From: Capillidium heterosporum
Taxonomy: Eukaryota; Entomophthoromycota; Entomophthoromycetes; Entomophthorales; Capillidiaceae
Direction of reading: 5' to 3'
NCBI GenBank assembly: GCA_016630905.1
Contig: WBMQ01000009.1
Coordinates: 186,001-250,000 of the forward strand
Length of the DNA stretch: 64,000 bases
Part shown: positions 1 through 12,097 of the stretch, one piece after another
Layout: every line of letters begins with the position of its first letter
Numbering within the stretch: the stretch's first letter is position 1
Translations under genes and position numbers: made by a program
The notes under the pieces: generated by a model
Database searches by the model: none
What the model was told of the DNA's origin: nothing
The model's input: the letters and a program-made list of their open reading frames with translations, nothing else

Positions 1-1080
1 CTGCTGCACTTTTTCCATATATATATTAGAGCTAAGACACATTTATAAATATATAATATATAAGTTTATAGCTTTTTAAATATGTAAAACATTTGTTCGG
101 CCTCTAATTCCAACTATTCTTACAAGGGCATCTAAGCTGTCAAAAAGATTCGTCTTCTACTTTCATCTTCTTGTGGTTTCTTATCGATCTGAAAAATGGT
201 TCCTAGTTCTTCATATAGCTTTTGTAAATTGCCTGATTGAAAGGAAAGCTGTAAATTACTAGTTTTCCTACAATAAACTTTTAGACACGACATTAAAAGT
301 GAGATTATAAGCCCCTTTCGTTTCAAAGTACTAGGATAATTTTCAATAAGTTTAATTATATAAATAACTTTAGTAAATCGAAACAGGAGTTTACTATGAT
401 AAACTATAGAGGCTACATATATATATTTAGATGTCTTTAAAATCCATCAACTCCATCAAAAATATCAAAAGTTCTCATATCTACGGCCTTTCTTAGATAT
501 TTAAAATCTAAACCTTACAATTGAGTCTTTTACTATAAGATGGATATATGATAAATCCTGGAAAATACATTAATTAGAGATAAATGTTAAGTTTATGATA
601 TTTAAATGTACTTGAAGTCGATATAATTTTGCTTCAATTTTCATATAAGTGAGACACACATTGCCAGCTCGGTAAACTTATAATTTATAGCTTACATTTA
701 GGATGCCTTCAAGTACTGCTGCTCTATATTAAGCTTACTATTCGTCACTGAAGATATTGCATACAACTAAACAAATATGTTTGAACATTTTTCAACTTAC
801 TCGTATGTAAGCTGTATAGAGGTACTCGGCTCTATTAACGTACCTTATACATTTTGATATATGTTTTCCAGCTTGAAGTTTTACAAGCGTTGCAATGACA
901 GAGCCAGATTTATTGAAATAAAGGATACTACCTATATACTTGATCTACTTCTAAAAACTCATTGGTGCAAAAATGAATTCAAAGTACATTTAAACTAAAA
1001 GAACCAGGCTTCCAACACTTTAACTTGTCATCAAGCCTCCATTGACGATTTCTGAAAATATACATTTTACAACTACTTTC
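1..1080. other. AT-rich stretch, no gene seen
   Basis: No supported gene. Only short open frames occur, the longest about 64 codons on the minus strand near 132-326, with no recognisable motif and no intron-compatible extension. The sequence is AT-rich with many TATA-like runs, as in the other gene-poor parts of the window. Confidence 0.5.
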
Positions 1081-1860
1081 ATAATAATAGATACTGAAAG
1101 CTACAAACCTGATCTATTTGTTCAGAATCTCAACTTCACAGGTATCGCCTACATAAAGGGTGCTTTTGTACCCTAAAGACAAATAATTTATTTTCTTTTG
1201 AACGATGGCAGGAGCACCCTCAATAAGCGAAGCCTTGAAGACCTTTGTTTTGGTTATCTCATACTTAGACTACTTCAACCTTATGATCTCCTTAATATTG
1301 CTCATCCTGATTGCTATCCTATGTACTTTAATCTTACCATTCTTCAAAACTAACTGCCATTAGACTTTCGTAACTGCTCCTTAGTAGATTGCATAAGTTT
1401 ACACCTACAGATCGGAATAGCCTTTGTTGATTTGATCCATCCTATTATGTTCATTTTATACTACTTTACCAAGGTGAAATTCATCTGCAGCTTTCTGAGC
1501 TTCTATAGACTTTTCGATCAAATTATCTACTGCTTTCTCAATATCGCGATAGTAATCAGCCTGTACATAGTCTTTTCAAAAGGGTACCACTTTTAAACAT
1601 TAATTAAAGTGCTTATATTGAGATTAATAAGTACTCTTATACATAATCTTGGTTATCCCACCTTACGGTAATCGGTAATAAGCTAACCAATCCCTAACCA
1701 ATTTTCAGCTCTAGATTTCTTTGTTCAGAACAAGGGCAGCTCCTGATACTTGGACCTGGCACATTCCCAACCCCAGCTGCTAAACTTCTTTCTCATAGTT
1801 TTAGTCATATTCTTAACCGCGATTTGCTGCCTCGTATTAATCGTCTTGATCGTTCTAAAA
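1081..1860 (-). pseudogene. Relic coding sequence interrupted by TAA/TAG, product unknown
   Basis: Read on the minus strand in one fixed frame, 1860 to about 1690 and 1574 to about 1095 give coding-like amino-acid sequence: charged, helix-like stretches, then a segment with LYVGDTCEVEI near 1158-1126. About 13 in-frame TAA/TAG codons interrupt these two parts and no TGA was seen there. The stretch between them (1690-1575) holds two TGA codons and may be an old intron. No reading under the standard code gives a protein. I see this as a decayed gene. The VGD-type segment vaguely recalls hot-dog-fold enzymes, but no product can be named. A recoded gene is an alternative discussed under findings. 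Confidence 0.35.
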
Positions 1861-2458
1861 CTAAGCAAGAACATTGATGTATTTGTAGTTAGCATTATTG
1901 ATCTAAAAGGAATCAAGGTAGTATGACTACTGATCAACAGACCTTTATTAAAAATCTTATATTATGTATTTAGATAGCCTATCATAAATTACCACTAATT
2001 TATATAGTTTCCTTTACCCTATAATCTGCTGTATTTGTAATAATAGGATTTATCGTATGGAGCAACAATAATCTAATTGGTTTCGATAGCAAAGTTCCAA
2101 GTATTTGGACTACTAGTAGGAACAGTACTACACTTTAACCATCAAGCCTATATCTTTTAGAGTTTGTAGATTCCTTCAACTGTATTGCCTTCTTCTTAGA
2201 CCCTACCTTTCAGATAATTGTGGTGCAGTGTTATAGAGAAGCTAGAACTAAATCTACCAAGCTATCGAGTTTATATTTATGTTTACTAATATTTCAAGTG
2301 GTTGAATTAGGATACCTTTGATCAAGCATTCCAAAATAACAAGAATATACATACTGCAGCAGCTATGTTATTGAATAGTATTAGAATCTTTGAGCAGTAT
2401 TTCATTCCATCTACTATATTATCAAATCTAAAATAAATAAACTTTATTAAAAATCAAA
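1861..2458. other. Intergenic, nothing recognised
   Basis: No gene seen. It lies downstream of the minus-strand DUF4436 gene and includes its presumed 3' region: AATAAA on the minus strand a few bases beyond the stop codon, near 2446-2441. Confidence 0.4.
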
Positions 2459-3664
2459 CTATACTGCCAAAGGGTGAGTTGGTATAGTGCGCTGGTAGTA
2501 GGCGACATGCTGCTCCAGCTCAGCTTGGATAGCTTCCTCATCAGCCATGTGGAAGGACCCATTTAACCGTTTATCCTCTACCAGAAACTGACTATCCTCA
2601 CCATATTCGCTTATATCATCATTACATAGCTCGGATGGTGGTGGGTGGGAAGGTGGTGGTGGTGCGACAAAGGCTTTGGTATCAACTTTGGGATATAATT
2701 CTCTAATCCATCCACATAGCAATATAGCTAACGTAGACACAATGATCAAAGTCAAGCACCACATGACAGAGGCGATATCGACCATAACTCCCAAGTTAGG
2801 TACAGCTGGCATCATGGCCCTCAAATTCTGGATGTTGAACAGCAATATACATCCTAACACCAGGTCGGGGACTTGGACGGTACGCTTGTAGACTATTACC
2901 CGAACCGCTAACACGAGGTAGGAGAGGGCAAATCCCCACAATAGAAACATGATGAACAAAGTTATAGTGACAGTTGCAATGGACCTACCTATTTTTAAAA
3001 CGAATTGGTTACCATCCCCCTTTACTCTGTCGATCTTGGTCTTGAAGAGTAAAACTGAAGTGTCAAAGAAGAAATCAACTTCAACTGGTTTCTTAGTACT
3101 GGTAAATGCGGAAACCTTCATATTGTAGTGGTAGGCATCAAAGGGGTAGTTGCGTAAAGTTGCAAAGTTGAATTTAAAATCATTCCTATTTTTGGTGAAG
3201 CCCCTTTATAAAAATTTTAAAACAACACCTATAAAATATATTTACCATGCGGTTGGACTGTCACCACTTATGTTAAACTTGAGCTCGTTAAAAGTTACCT
3301 CAACTATGTCGTGATTCAAACTGTCCTTCAAAGCTGGGCCAACTTGAAAAAGGATGCCACCAGATGCCGACTTTTTCGTTACATCGACTTCACGTATACG
3401 TATCAGCCCGTAAATTTTGTTGGTAAATTTAGTTTGCGCTTTTGTAGTTGACATGTCATTCCGTTCTAAGAGGAAGTACAGGCACAGCATTATGGAAAAT
3501 AAAGCTAGTAAAACTGCCGTCAACGAGATGGAACAGATACGTCGCGCCTTTTCAGACCTCAGGCCTTTAACCATATTTGGGTCGATTATTCCTACGTTGT
3601 TAGGCTCCTCCAGTTGAGCTTGCGTAGAATCGTTGGGTAGTAGGTTGGTGCTCTCATTAATCAT
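2459..3664 (-). CDS. DUF4436-type fungal membrane protein, 2 exons
   Basis: Predicted integral membrane protein of the fungal DUF4436 family, whose function is unknown. Exon 1 runs 3664-3246 and exon 2 runs 3203-2459. The 42-nt GT-AG intron restores a tryptophan codon across the junction and gives 387 residues. Seen: an N-terminal cytosolic tail of about 45 residues, one membrane segment (SLTAVLLALFSIMLCLYF), an extracellular domain with the YPFDAYHYN segment typical of the family, then three C-terminal membrane segments with PAVPNLGVMVDI between them. It ends in a proline-rich acidic tail (PPPPSHPPPS). The stop is TAG. It is divergent from the secreted protein gene starting at 4685. Family assignment rests on the membrane layout and the YPFD and PxxPxxG-like motifs. 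Confidence in the gene is high and in a role none. Confidence 0.8.
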
Positions 3665-4560
3665 CTTTGTGCAGCTTGGCTGTAAGTCGACAGAATATTG
3701 TGCTTTGAAACTTGGGTTGCAGATTTTTAGCTCTCATATTGGTTCTTGTATAGGATATGTGGAACCAATTTACCCTTCATAACTTCTATTAGTAAGAGTG
3801 AACTTTGCAATCTATTGGGCTTTTTGTAGAGCTTTTGTTTTGGGTCCTGTAATTGCTAAATTGGGCATAAACCCAAATGAAATTTTTAGTTCAAACTTTT
3901 GGCACGGATTTAAAGTTAAATTTGATTGATTTATAAAGAGTTTCTTGGAATGAATTGTCGTCAATCTTTAACCAGCAATCAACTAGAGTTCTATTTAAAG
4001 AACGGATATTATATTCGGAATAGATGTGTAGTATCTACTAAATCTACCATAACATGACCATTCTTATTGCTATTAATTCATATTACGAGGATAGGTGGAA
4101 TAGCTTTGATAACAATGCCACCTGAATGGGAAGCTAACAGAGCAATAGCAGTGCTTGCAATATATTAGAAATCTATTGTCCTTACATTCTCACCCAAAAA
4201 CTGTGTTCTAACCGATACAAAAGAATCCCAAATCTTTCCACTTGTACCCACCACTTTATGTAGATACCAAAAATGCAACTTTTACAAAAGCTGAAACAAT
4301 ACAATCGGTATTATACATCTGCCAATATATATTGATCTCCAAATTAGTAAATTTCGGAATTGAGAGCTCAATGTGGCCAAATCGACCAATGATTTACTTC
4401 AGATTCCCTTAAAAGTTCAAATTAATTGCTTCAATTGGTGCTTCGATTCCCAAAGCAGAAGGGTGCTAAAATTCAATTCGATTACCCTAAAAGGAACCGA
4501 TTTCTACCCAGCAATAGACCACTGCCAGTTCCAACGATTACCTTAATTAATTTGGCTGGG
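3665..4560. other. Divergent intergenic region, no gene seen
   Basis: About 900 bp between two divergently transcribed genes. No convincing coding frame was found. It presumably holds both upstream regions. CCAAT-like motifs appear in the last 200 bp before the secreted protein gene. Confidence 0.4.
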
Positions 4561-4611
4561 ATTGGCCAATTCAGAACATTTCAGTTCGAAATCGTAGAGA
4601 AATGTATAAAT
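4561..4611 (+). promoter_or_regulatory. CCAAT box and TATA box of the lysine-rich secreted protein gene
   Basis: ATTGGCCAAT at 4561-4570 is a double (palindromic) CCAAT element. TATAAA at 4605-4610 lies about 75 bp before the ATG at 4685. The spacing suits a fungal TATA promoter, and the downstream gene has the strong codon bias of a highly expressed gene. Factor binding is inferred. Confidence 0.55.
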
Positions 4612-4684
4612 ACCACCTGATTCCCCTTCCTTTTAAACCTTACCACTTCATTTCACTACTAACACCCTAATCAACACTTCAAAA

Positions 4685-5242
4685 ATGAAATTCTCACTGG
4701 GATTATCACTCATTACCCTACTTGCCTTAGCCAGCGTCTCCCAAGCTCAGGAAGCTGTCAAGGAGCCAGCCAAGGAAGTCACCAAGGAGGCTACCAAAGA
4801 TGCTGCTGCTCCCAAGACTCCTATCGCCAAGAAGAAGGGTATCATCAAGGCCGACGAAGAGTTGGCCACTGAACTCGATGATTTTATCCAAAACAATTGG
4901 AGTGGAGCCCTCAGAAAGCCAAAGTCTGCTAAAGCTAAGGCTGCTGCCAAGAAGAACAAGTTGGGTGTCCGTGTTGTTTACTTGAGACGCAAGGTCAAGA
5001 AGAACGGCAAGGTGTGGAAGCGTATCGTCATCAAGAAGAACAAGAAGACCTACGGTAAGATCCGCGTCCAGCGCAAGTGTCCTACCAAGGGTTCTATCAC
5101 CAAAGTTATGCTCAAGGAGGCCATGACCAAGTCGGTCAAAGAGGGCAAATACTACAAGGTCAACTGTGCCGGTAAGATCTCTATCGTCAAGAAGAAGTCT
5201 AAGAAGGCAAAGAAGGCTAAGAAGGTCGTCAAGGAGGAATAA
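4685..5242 (+). CDS. Secreted, extremely lysine-rich small protein
   Basis: 185-residue protein of unknown function, single exon. Residues 1-21 are a clear signal peptide ending SVSQA, with cleavage likely before QE. Then come an Ala/Glu/Lys-rich propeptide-like stretch (EAVKEPAKEVTKEATKDAAA), a central part with LGVRVVYLRRKVKKNGKVWK, two cysteines (QRKCPT and VNCAG) that could form one disulfide, and a lysine-alanine tail (KKSKKAKKAKK). The codon choice (GCC, AAG, ATC) and higher GC differ sharply from the surroundings and indicate strong expression. CCAAT and TATA elements sit just upstream, and AATAAA follows at 5297. The tail resembles histone H1-like tails, but the signal peptide argues for export. 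A secreted nucleic-acid- or membrane-binding or antimicrobial role is possible but only inferred. Confidence 0.85.
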   Translation: MKFSLGLSLITLLALASVSQAQEAVKEPAKEVTKEATKDAAAPKTPIAKKKGIIKADEELATELDDFIQNNWSGALRKPKSAKAKAAAKKNKLGVRVVYLRRKVKKNGKVWKRIVIKKNKKTYGKIRVQRKCPTKGSITKVMLKEAMTKSVKEGKYYKVNCAGKISIVKKKSKKAKKAKKVVKEE

Positions 5243-5296
5243 GCTCATACCCTAACTTAAAACTTCGTCTCGTTTCCCTTTCCCTTCATGTTATTT

Positions 5297-5302
5297 AATA
5301 AA
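5297..5302 (+). terminator. AATAAA polyadenylation signal
   Basis: Canonical AATAAA 55 bp after the stop of the lysine-rich secreted protein gene. Confidence 0.5.
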
Positions 5303-6249
5303 TATGCTTATTTATATATTTTTTGATTATTAACCTGACTACAATACAAAATACCTTCAATTTATTTCAAAGTCCAATTAGTTTAAATATATACTATAGA
5401 ACTGAAAATATAGAACACAGCTATCATCTTTAAAACATATTGATTGCTATCAATGTCACTGTAAGCTTATATCAATCATTATCATCCATCCTAAAAAGGC
5501 TGGATGTAAGCTGAGCCATTCCAACCACCATCAATTTTACCAAATTGCTTGTATCGTCTGATAGCTGCAGCCTACATCCTTATTCATTTTCCAAGAACAT
5601 CTGGCTTTATATACTTCCACCATATCTCTATAGGAGTATTTAGCTTCCTAAAATATTGATGGCAGTTTATTTGGGTTGCCAGGTTTGAAATTCCTCCAAC
5701 TTATCATATTATAAAATCATCATGATCTACATTCCTTTCTAAAGAAATGTTCTATATGGATAATTAGCCTTCAAATAGAACTCCTTGTACAGCATACATT
5801 AAGCTGCCCTTCATATATATTGCCACCTTTTAATGGTACAGTTATCGAAAGCTGAGTTACGTTTTAAAATGCTATTGGATGAGTAAATTTACCTACAAAG
5901 TATAAAGGCGAAAATTGTTGGATGAAGTATCCTTTGCTCCAGCTAGTATTTGGAGAGGCAATATTAGTTAAGGCTTTTAGTATGAGACTGAAACTTGCTG
6001 TGGAAATTTAAAGTAACATTTATTATAATACCTAAGTATTTAAAAAATGTTAGACTATATATCATTTTTATATCTTATTATGGGGATAGCAGTTTGTCAT
6101 CGACCTACAAAAATCACTTCCATATATACAAGAGATTCAATGGCTCACAATGGATCACATACCGCTTTCACTTCACTTTCACTTTACCTTTCCTTCATCT
6201 TCATACTATGTACCAGGTACCCTCTATCAGATGAAGGCTAACATCTATT
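5303..6249. other. Gene-poor region, nothing firm
   Basis: No supported gene. Between about 5450 and 5720, all three minus-strand frames look weakly coding-like once stops are ignored. This shows how easily such impressions arise in this AT-rich DNA, so nothing is called. Confidence 0.35.
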
Positions 6250-6640
6250 TAAAAGTTTATTAAATTTAACTAAAACGCATGCCAATCCTAACCTCCTAAA
6301 AGTCTTTGTCAACAGAGTTATCTCCCAGCCATTTACAAAAGCGAAATTGCTAATCGCTTCCAAACCCACTCACAATATAATCAATCATACTAAAACAGTT
6401 ACTCTGCTAAGCCTACTGGCTTCAACTGCCTATATATTCCATTATGAGGCTCAAGCTTTCACAGACGCCAACGAATTCCAGTATCATATCCGCATATATG
6501 ACGAGGTTGAAGAGCTAGTCTATTCCTATTGAGCCAGTAGTTTGATATTAAAGTGCAAAGGGCTCAATCCAGGTTTTTACTGTGATAGAAAATGTGATGC
6601 TTTACTCTCCTGGTGCAACATTGGTAATATTATTTCTCTG
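6250..6640 (+). pseudogene. Possible relic of a small secreted Cys-containing protein
   Basis: A plus-strand frame is open from about 6250 to the TGA at 6530 and contains a hydrophobic stretch (TVTLLSLLASTAYIF) followed by NEFQYHIRIYDEVEE. This resembles the FNCYLKVYGEDA segment of the intact secreted protein at 21,441-21,076, with Tyr where that protein has Cys (TGT to TAT would be one transition). After the TGA the frame continues with a Cys-containing segment (ILKCKGLNPGFYCDRKC). No in-frame ATG precedes the hydrophobic part. It is probably a decayed paralogue. The similarity is short and judged by eye. Confidence 0.3.
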
Positions 6641-8160
6641 GTTCAGATTTTAATGGAAACATAATTTTCAGATGCATCGTGTACCTTTACTTTAAGAGAG
6701 AGGTGCTGCACTTGGCACATTACTGATTTCAGCGACTAGGACTAAGGTGTCAATTGATTCCGCAATACTCAACTCATTCAGTTCAACTCTCAACTGGCTT
6801 TACTGAATTGAACGAGCCTTCTATTCCAGAAACCTACAGATCCACTTACTCTCGTTGATTCCTAATAAATAATATATAGCTACCACTATTTTGTACATAT
6901 GTTTAACTTGAAATGTATCAGTTTTGATTTACTTTGCCACATTTTACATCATAGGTTTATATCTACAGTCACTGTATATAAAGAGAATTAAGGTAGATAT
7001 TCTGCTATTCCAGTTGAAAGCTTATGTTGAAGTTTCAACTGAATCCTTTCCACCACTCAAAACAACCAAAGGACATCTTTATAATATGGATTTATCATTT
7101 GTATATAAGCATAAATATACTGATCAACTGTTTGGTATATAGATTGCATACATGCGTTTTCAAAGCGACAAGTAGCTATGTAAATTATAAGTTCACTATA
7201 CAGAGTTTCTAACACTAGGTAAAGTTTTGATGAAAGATATGAAGCCCTTCACTTACATTATACCTTGCAAGCGTCTATTCTCATACCTAGGTATCTGATC
7301 GATAAATTCCTAAATTCAAATTTATAGGCCTGGCACTCATCAATGTTTTCCAAATATAGAAAGAAGAAATTTGCTTTTTACATCCAATTTACTTCACTTA
7401 TACAAAACTAAAAGTTCGCATATCCATCAATTAGACATAAGGAAATTTCGCAAATGGTAGGTAACTCACCTTGTCCAAGATTTTCAAGGCTTTTTATAAG
7501 GACTATAAGGCTTAAGTTTCAGTGCCTTTTTGCCAAGGTTACTCGTAAAAAGAATATGGTACTGGGACTCGTTCCAAATACCTTTAAAGGCTAGTAATGA
7601 TCGATTAGGTATGCTGAGTGCATTTCATTCACTATTACCTATAGCTATTTAATATAGCATCATATCTATTTAGGCAATGATGGCTTCTTGTTATAGCACC
7701 TGTTACAGGTAGCAGATTTTTCTAGACATTAACAAACTAAAGTTTTACTACAATTGGTGAATATTAGATTTATTAAACTATTAAAGAAGCATAAGGTATT
7801 TCAAAATATATTATTTTAGCTTTATTAGAGTCGACATGAGAAGATGACTACTCTAAAACGAAACGAGATTCTAACCTGGTTAAAATACCAGTAAGCACTG
7901 GTTCACATCTCAAAATGGGATAAATTGTATAGAAAATAGGTTATAAAACTAGAAGCTATTGGTTAAAGTATATATTTCCCATCAATGAAACTATACCTTA
8001 TTTCTAAAGTAAGCTCCAATATAATCAGAACAATTCAAATCCTTGATCCCATCAAATTTCCTTAGTTTACCTAAGTCAGGCCTATTTTTTACTAAATCCT
8101 ATAAAACTTCATAGCAACTATATAGAAATACTGCTAAATAATGTAGAGCATCCATATTTC
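6641..8160. other. Gene-poor AT-rich stretch
   Basis: No coding frame, repeat or RNA gene could be supported in these 1.5 kb. Confidence 0.4.
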
Positions 8161-8184
8161 TACGACTTTTGACGACCAGAACAT

Positions 8185-8577
8185 ATAATTATCACTTTAG
8201 TCAGCTTACTAGCCTTAGTCACCTACCCCCACATCTTCAATATGAAACCTTACTATGGTTACCGTCAGTTTGACTGTAAATTTGAGATATATAAGTATGG
8301 AAAATATCAAGACTTTTTCATATACTGTATTAGGAAAGATAAATGCAAGTGCGATGACAGCTATAAAATTAAACTTGACCACAACCACTAGATCAAAACC
8401 AAACGCTGCAATACAATTAATATTGAATTCGGAATTCAAGAGCACTTCAGTAGCAACGATTACTGTTTTGAGATCCAGCTCTACAGGCAGAGTATCGGAT
8501 TCAACATCAAATGTCTCGATACTGGCATTACCAGTTTACAGGACAAGCTTGTTACTAACAAAATAAGGCCTAGCTAA
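8185..8577 (+). pseudogene. Decayed paralogue of the small secreted protein at 21.4 kb
   Basis: From ATG 8242 the frame runs 111 codons to TAA 8575, broken once by TAG at 8389. Upstream in frame is a signal-peptide-like run (IIITLVSLLALVTYP), but the expected start codon is missing, with ATA in its place. The product is Cys-containing. Its end, with INIEFGIQ followed by IGFNIKCLDTGI, lines up with INIIFKIQ and IGDHIKYLGI of the intact secreted protein at 21,441-21,076. This is the best-supported relic in the window. Lost ATG plus in-frame TAG make a functional product unlikely under the standard code. Confidence 0.55.
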
Positions 8578-9160
8578 AACCTCAATAAAGTATATTGAAG
8601 GATTTCGGATGCTTATGTACTTGGGCTACGCCATTGTAGCTTATGTTTTGAAATCAATTCAGTATATACCTAACATTTTACCTAGCTTAAACTATCTCTT
8701 CATTTTATATATATTTTATAAAGTATTTACTTTGATTTTATATATAGTATTTGTAAAAGCTGGCACTTTGATGTATTGTTGGAGATGAAGGGGGTTTTCA
8801 ATATAGGTAAACCATTTTGAACTGCAGTTAGCTATGGGTCTTTAGATTACCGCTGAAGCTCAAAGGGGAGTTAAAATGGGTTATAAACTTCTTTATAAAG
8901 TTTACATACTATAGTACAGCTGGATACTCTTATTTCGAAATACAAAAGCCTTTGGAGGTGTGGATACCAAGATATAATTTGAGATAGCTGCGATGATACC
9001 TTTACTAAAGTACTTTTATTTACAAGGGTTCAATTTGAACTTGACTTGTGAATTTAGGACACTAGGCTCAATTTAATTTGTTGCAAATTTATCTTATAGC
9101 AACCCAATTCTAAACTGTGATCAAGCTTCTTCAAGTCCAAGTTGCAAATCTAAAGATAAA
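8578..9160. other. Intergenic, upstream of ALG1
   Basis: No gene seen. AT-rich, with presumed promoter sequence of the following gene. Confidence 0.4.
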
Positions 9161-10631
9161 ATGAAGGTGACGGTAGTCGTTTTAGGTGATATAGGGCACT
9201 CTCCGAGAACTTTGAACCAAGCTCTATCCTTCTCAAAAGTTCCCAACAGTCAAGTCAACATAATAAGTTACTTAGGTAACCCTTTTTTGAAGTTTAAAAT
9301 CGAATAAATTTGCTTTTAGAATCAGACTTACCACAACAACTCACTTCGACTCCCAATGTCCAACTTCACAAACTGCAACCTATAAAGTTAAGGCCTAACC
9401 TACCCAAGATACTATACCTTCTATTTGCACCTTTTAAAGCTTTGCTTTTAAGTTTGAGTTTGCTGTACTATCTGTTCAAAGTGGGAAGTTCCGACTACTA
9501 TCTCATTCAAGTAACTTTTTAATTAGCTTAGATTTTAACTATGTTTTTATTAATAGAATCCACCCGCCATACCAACATTATTAATAATGCAACTAGTTTG
9601 CCTTTTCACCAAGGCAAAGTTAATTATCGACTGGCACAACTTTGGCTTTACCATATTGAGTTTGAAGTTCGGCCTACTGCATCCTATAGTTAAGCTTGCT
9701 TTTTACTACGAAAGGTTGTTTGGTAGTTGGGCTTTTATGCACATAACCGTTACCGAGGCTATGGCTCTAGAGCTGAAGAAGGTTTGGAAAGTCAAGTAGC
9801 TATTTTTATTGTATTTTATTTTACTAATCAAACATTTGTTGCTCTAGAGGTAAAGTGGTAGTTCTACATGACAAAGCTTCCGACTTATTCCAACCTATCG
9901 AACTTGACGAGCGGCACAAAGTTTTATTACAATTGAATGAATATTTACCGCAACTCAATGAACTCGCCAAACAACTTTACAAGGACTATGAAAGCGACGG
10001 TAGCTACACCATCTTAACTATCAAAGATAAATCTGGCAAGGTAAGCGAGCTTAAGAACCGGCCCCAGCTTCTGATAAGTAGCAGCAGCTGGACCCCTGAT
10101 GAAGATTTTTCAATTTTGTTGGAAGCCCTCAAGAGCTACGAACAACATCGTCATGAACTCATAAATTCCAACAAGGTTGATCCCAATCAAGTTACCAGAC
10201 TAGTAGTTATCATAACTGGCAAAGGACCTGATCAAGCCAAATATTTGGAAATCATCAAAAGTCTGGACTTGCAATTCGTTACTATTTTGACGGCTTGGTT
10301 GCCTTTTAAGCTATATGCCAAAGTGCTGGCTAGCGCCGACCTGGGACTTTCGTTGCACCAGTCCAGTTCTAATCTAGATCTCCCTATGAAGGTAGTAGAT
10401 ATGTTTGGTTCTCATTTACCAGTGCTGGCTTTGGATTTCACCTGCCTCAACGAGTTGGTAGTACACAACTTTAACGGTCTCGTTTTTTCCAACTCTACCG
10501 AGCTGCACTATCAGTTGGAACTAGTTACTAGTGATTTGAAGCTCTTGAAGACATTAAAGGATAACGTCGCCGAGTTCAACAAGATCAAGTGGGAAGATTC
10601 ATGGGATACTAAAGTTCTACCCGAATTGTGA
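9161..10631 (+). CDS. ALG1: Chitobiosyldiphosphodolichol beta-mannosyltransferase (ALG1), 4 exons
   Basis: Adds the first mannose, from GDP-mannose, to dolichol-PP-GlcNAc2 on the cytosolic face of the ER during N-glycan precursor assembly (GT33 family). Exons 9161-9275, 9320-9510, 9557-9795 and 9848-10631 join through 44-52-nt GT-AG introns to 442 residues, the usual family length (about 450). Seen: N-terminal VVVLGDIGHSPRT, a membrane-associated hydrophobic region (LYLLFAPFKALLLSLSLLYY), QNPPAIPTL, LIIDWHNFGFT, the nucleotide-sugar-site segment SSSWTPDEDF, and the C-terminal domain with LGLSLHQSSSNLDLPMKVVD. All are hallmark ALG1 segments. The start is the ATG directly before GDIGHSPR. No oddity was seen and the gene looks intact. 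It converges on the minus-strand lipase that follows. Confidence 0.95.
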
Positions 10632-10736
10632 AGCTTTATAAAGCTATCCAAATAAAATATTATAGCGTTGAAATTAATTTTTACTAGTTTAAATAACTTT
10701 ATTGTAACTTATAAAACAGTAGATATTCATTAAAAT

Positions 10737-12049
10737 TTAAAACATGTAATGTACGAAGCTCTTGAAGTTATCTGACTTGTCGTTCAACAGATCATTTTCC
10801 AACTCCAAGTTCCCTGGTAATTGGTCCTTCATAAATCGCTTGAGGTAACTCAACGAACTTAGGGCGAACCTCTGGATCAAGATTTCGGGGGCATCGCTAG
10901 AGGGCATCAATCTCCCAGCAAATTTCCCTAGGACGGTGGGGATATCACTTTGGTGGATATGTTGGCTGTTGGGGAGGTGTGCTACCGTCCAAAGTTTAAC
11001 TTCATTGTCGTTCAATGTCGACTTGAATTGAGCAATACGGTCAAAGTTGACACTCCACTCCCTAAAACCCTGCGTAAAGTTGATGAACAGTGGGCGCGTG
11101 ATATGCAAGTCGGGTATAGGGTACATCCAGGGATCCAATACTACTCCTGCTTTGAAGGGGTTGCTGGCATCGTTCAAAACTTTCAACGTGGTAGCACCTC
11201 CGAAACTGTGGCCTACCATATAGAACTCCTGGAAGTTCAATCTACCTTTGAAGTTCTCTAAGCCTTTGTGGAAATCCTTACTGTCCTTCAGCTTAAAGAA
11301 GTCGGGGTCGTTGGCGTTGGGTTGTACGCAATCTTCAAAAACAACTTTACCTTCGTTCAAATCTTTCAACAAATCGACAGCCCGTTGCACCTCCTGCACT
11401 CTAAAGTCGATTTGTCGACTTCTAAACTTGATGTTGACTTCTTCATTCTCGTTACCAGGTGCTTTTAGGTAATCCATAAACTTGTTCTCGTAGTTGCTGT
11501 AACTGAAGGCGGCCGACCCTTCCTGGTGCTCTAAGGAGCATACGACCATACCGTAGCTTGCTAATTCACCGCATAAAGCTGAGTACCCAGCACGACTTCC
11601 AGCTAGTCCGTGGCTGAATATAGTAATTGGTAAGTTGGCTGGCGAGTTGATGAGCTCTACACCATTGCCTTGATAGGAAGCCAACTTAGGCACATTTAAG
11701 ATGCGAGATAAGGTGTTGGCTAAGTAGTAATTCATACCTTTGTAGTCCATAAGTCCTATTAATAGAAAATAAGTAAATATATATGTAATTTTTTACCTTT
11801 GATATAGCTGTTGGATGGATAGGATGCCCAATTTGCTAAATTTCTATCGAGTTTCGATAACTTTTCAGCGTCGGCTGGGTAAAAAATTTTAACTACTAGT
11901 GGTGAAACGTCCTTCTTCTCATCTTGCACCTTGGTTTCCTTATCAGTAGTGTTGGGTTTAAAGTTGGGGTAGTTTCCTTTGATGTATTCGATATCCCTAC
12001 AAGCAACCTTGAAAGGTCCGGTGTAGTTGGGTAGGTGGTTCAAGATCAT
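10737..12049 (-). CDS. Platelet-activating-factor acetylhydrolase-like phospholipase, 2 exons
   Basis: Alpha/beta-hydrolase of the PAF-AH II / plasma PAF-AH family, hydrolysing short or oxidised sn-2 acyl chains of phospholipids. Exon 1 is 12049-11797 and exon 2 is 11755-10737, with a 41-nt intron, giving 423 residues, which is normal for the family. Seen: IFSHGLAGSRAGYS (oxyanion region), VVCSLEHQEGSAA, nucleophile elbow GHSFGG with Ser near residue 268, a likely catalytic Asp in VVLDPWMYP and His in SQHIHQSD. There is no signal peptide, so it is probably intracellular like PAFAH2 and fungal homologues. A cation-rich linker (TKVQDEKKDVS) lies in exon 1. It is convergent with ALG1. The frame is intact and confidence in the family is high. 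Confidence 0.9.
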
Positions 12050-12097
12050 TTGAAATAAGTGCTGTAGTTGGAATGCTTATTAGTTATCAAGTTTCGC

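Noticed and set aside
1205-1363. 52-codon hydrophobic plus-strand frame starting MAGAPSISEAL
   Set aside because: Its hydrophobicity is what the antisense of an A-rich Lys/Glu coding relic produces. No promoter or homologue is visible.
4727-5248. 173-codon Leu-rich minus-strand frame
   Set aside because: Antisense shadow of the lysine-rich secreted protein gene.
5450-5720. Minus-strand frames that look coding-like if stops are ignored
   Set aside because: All three frames look equally plausible, which shows the impression is a composition effect.
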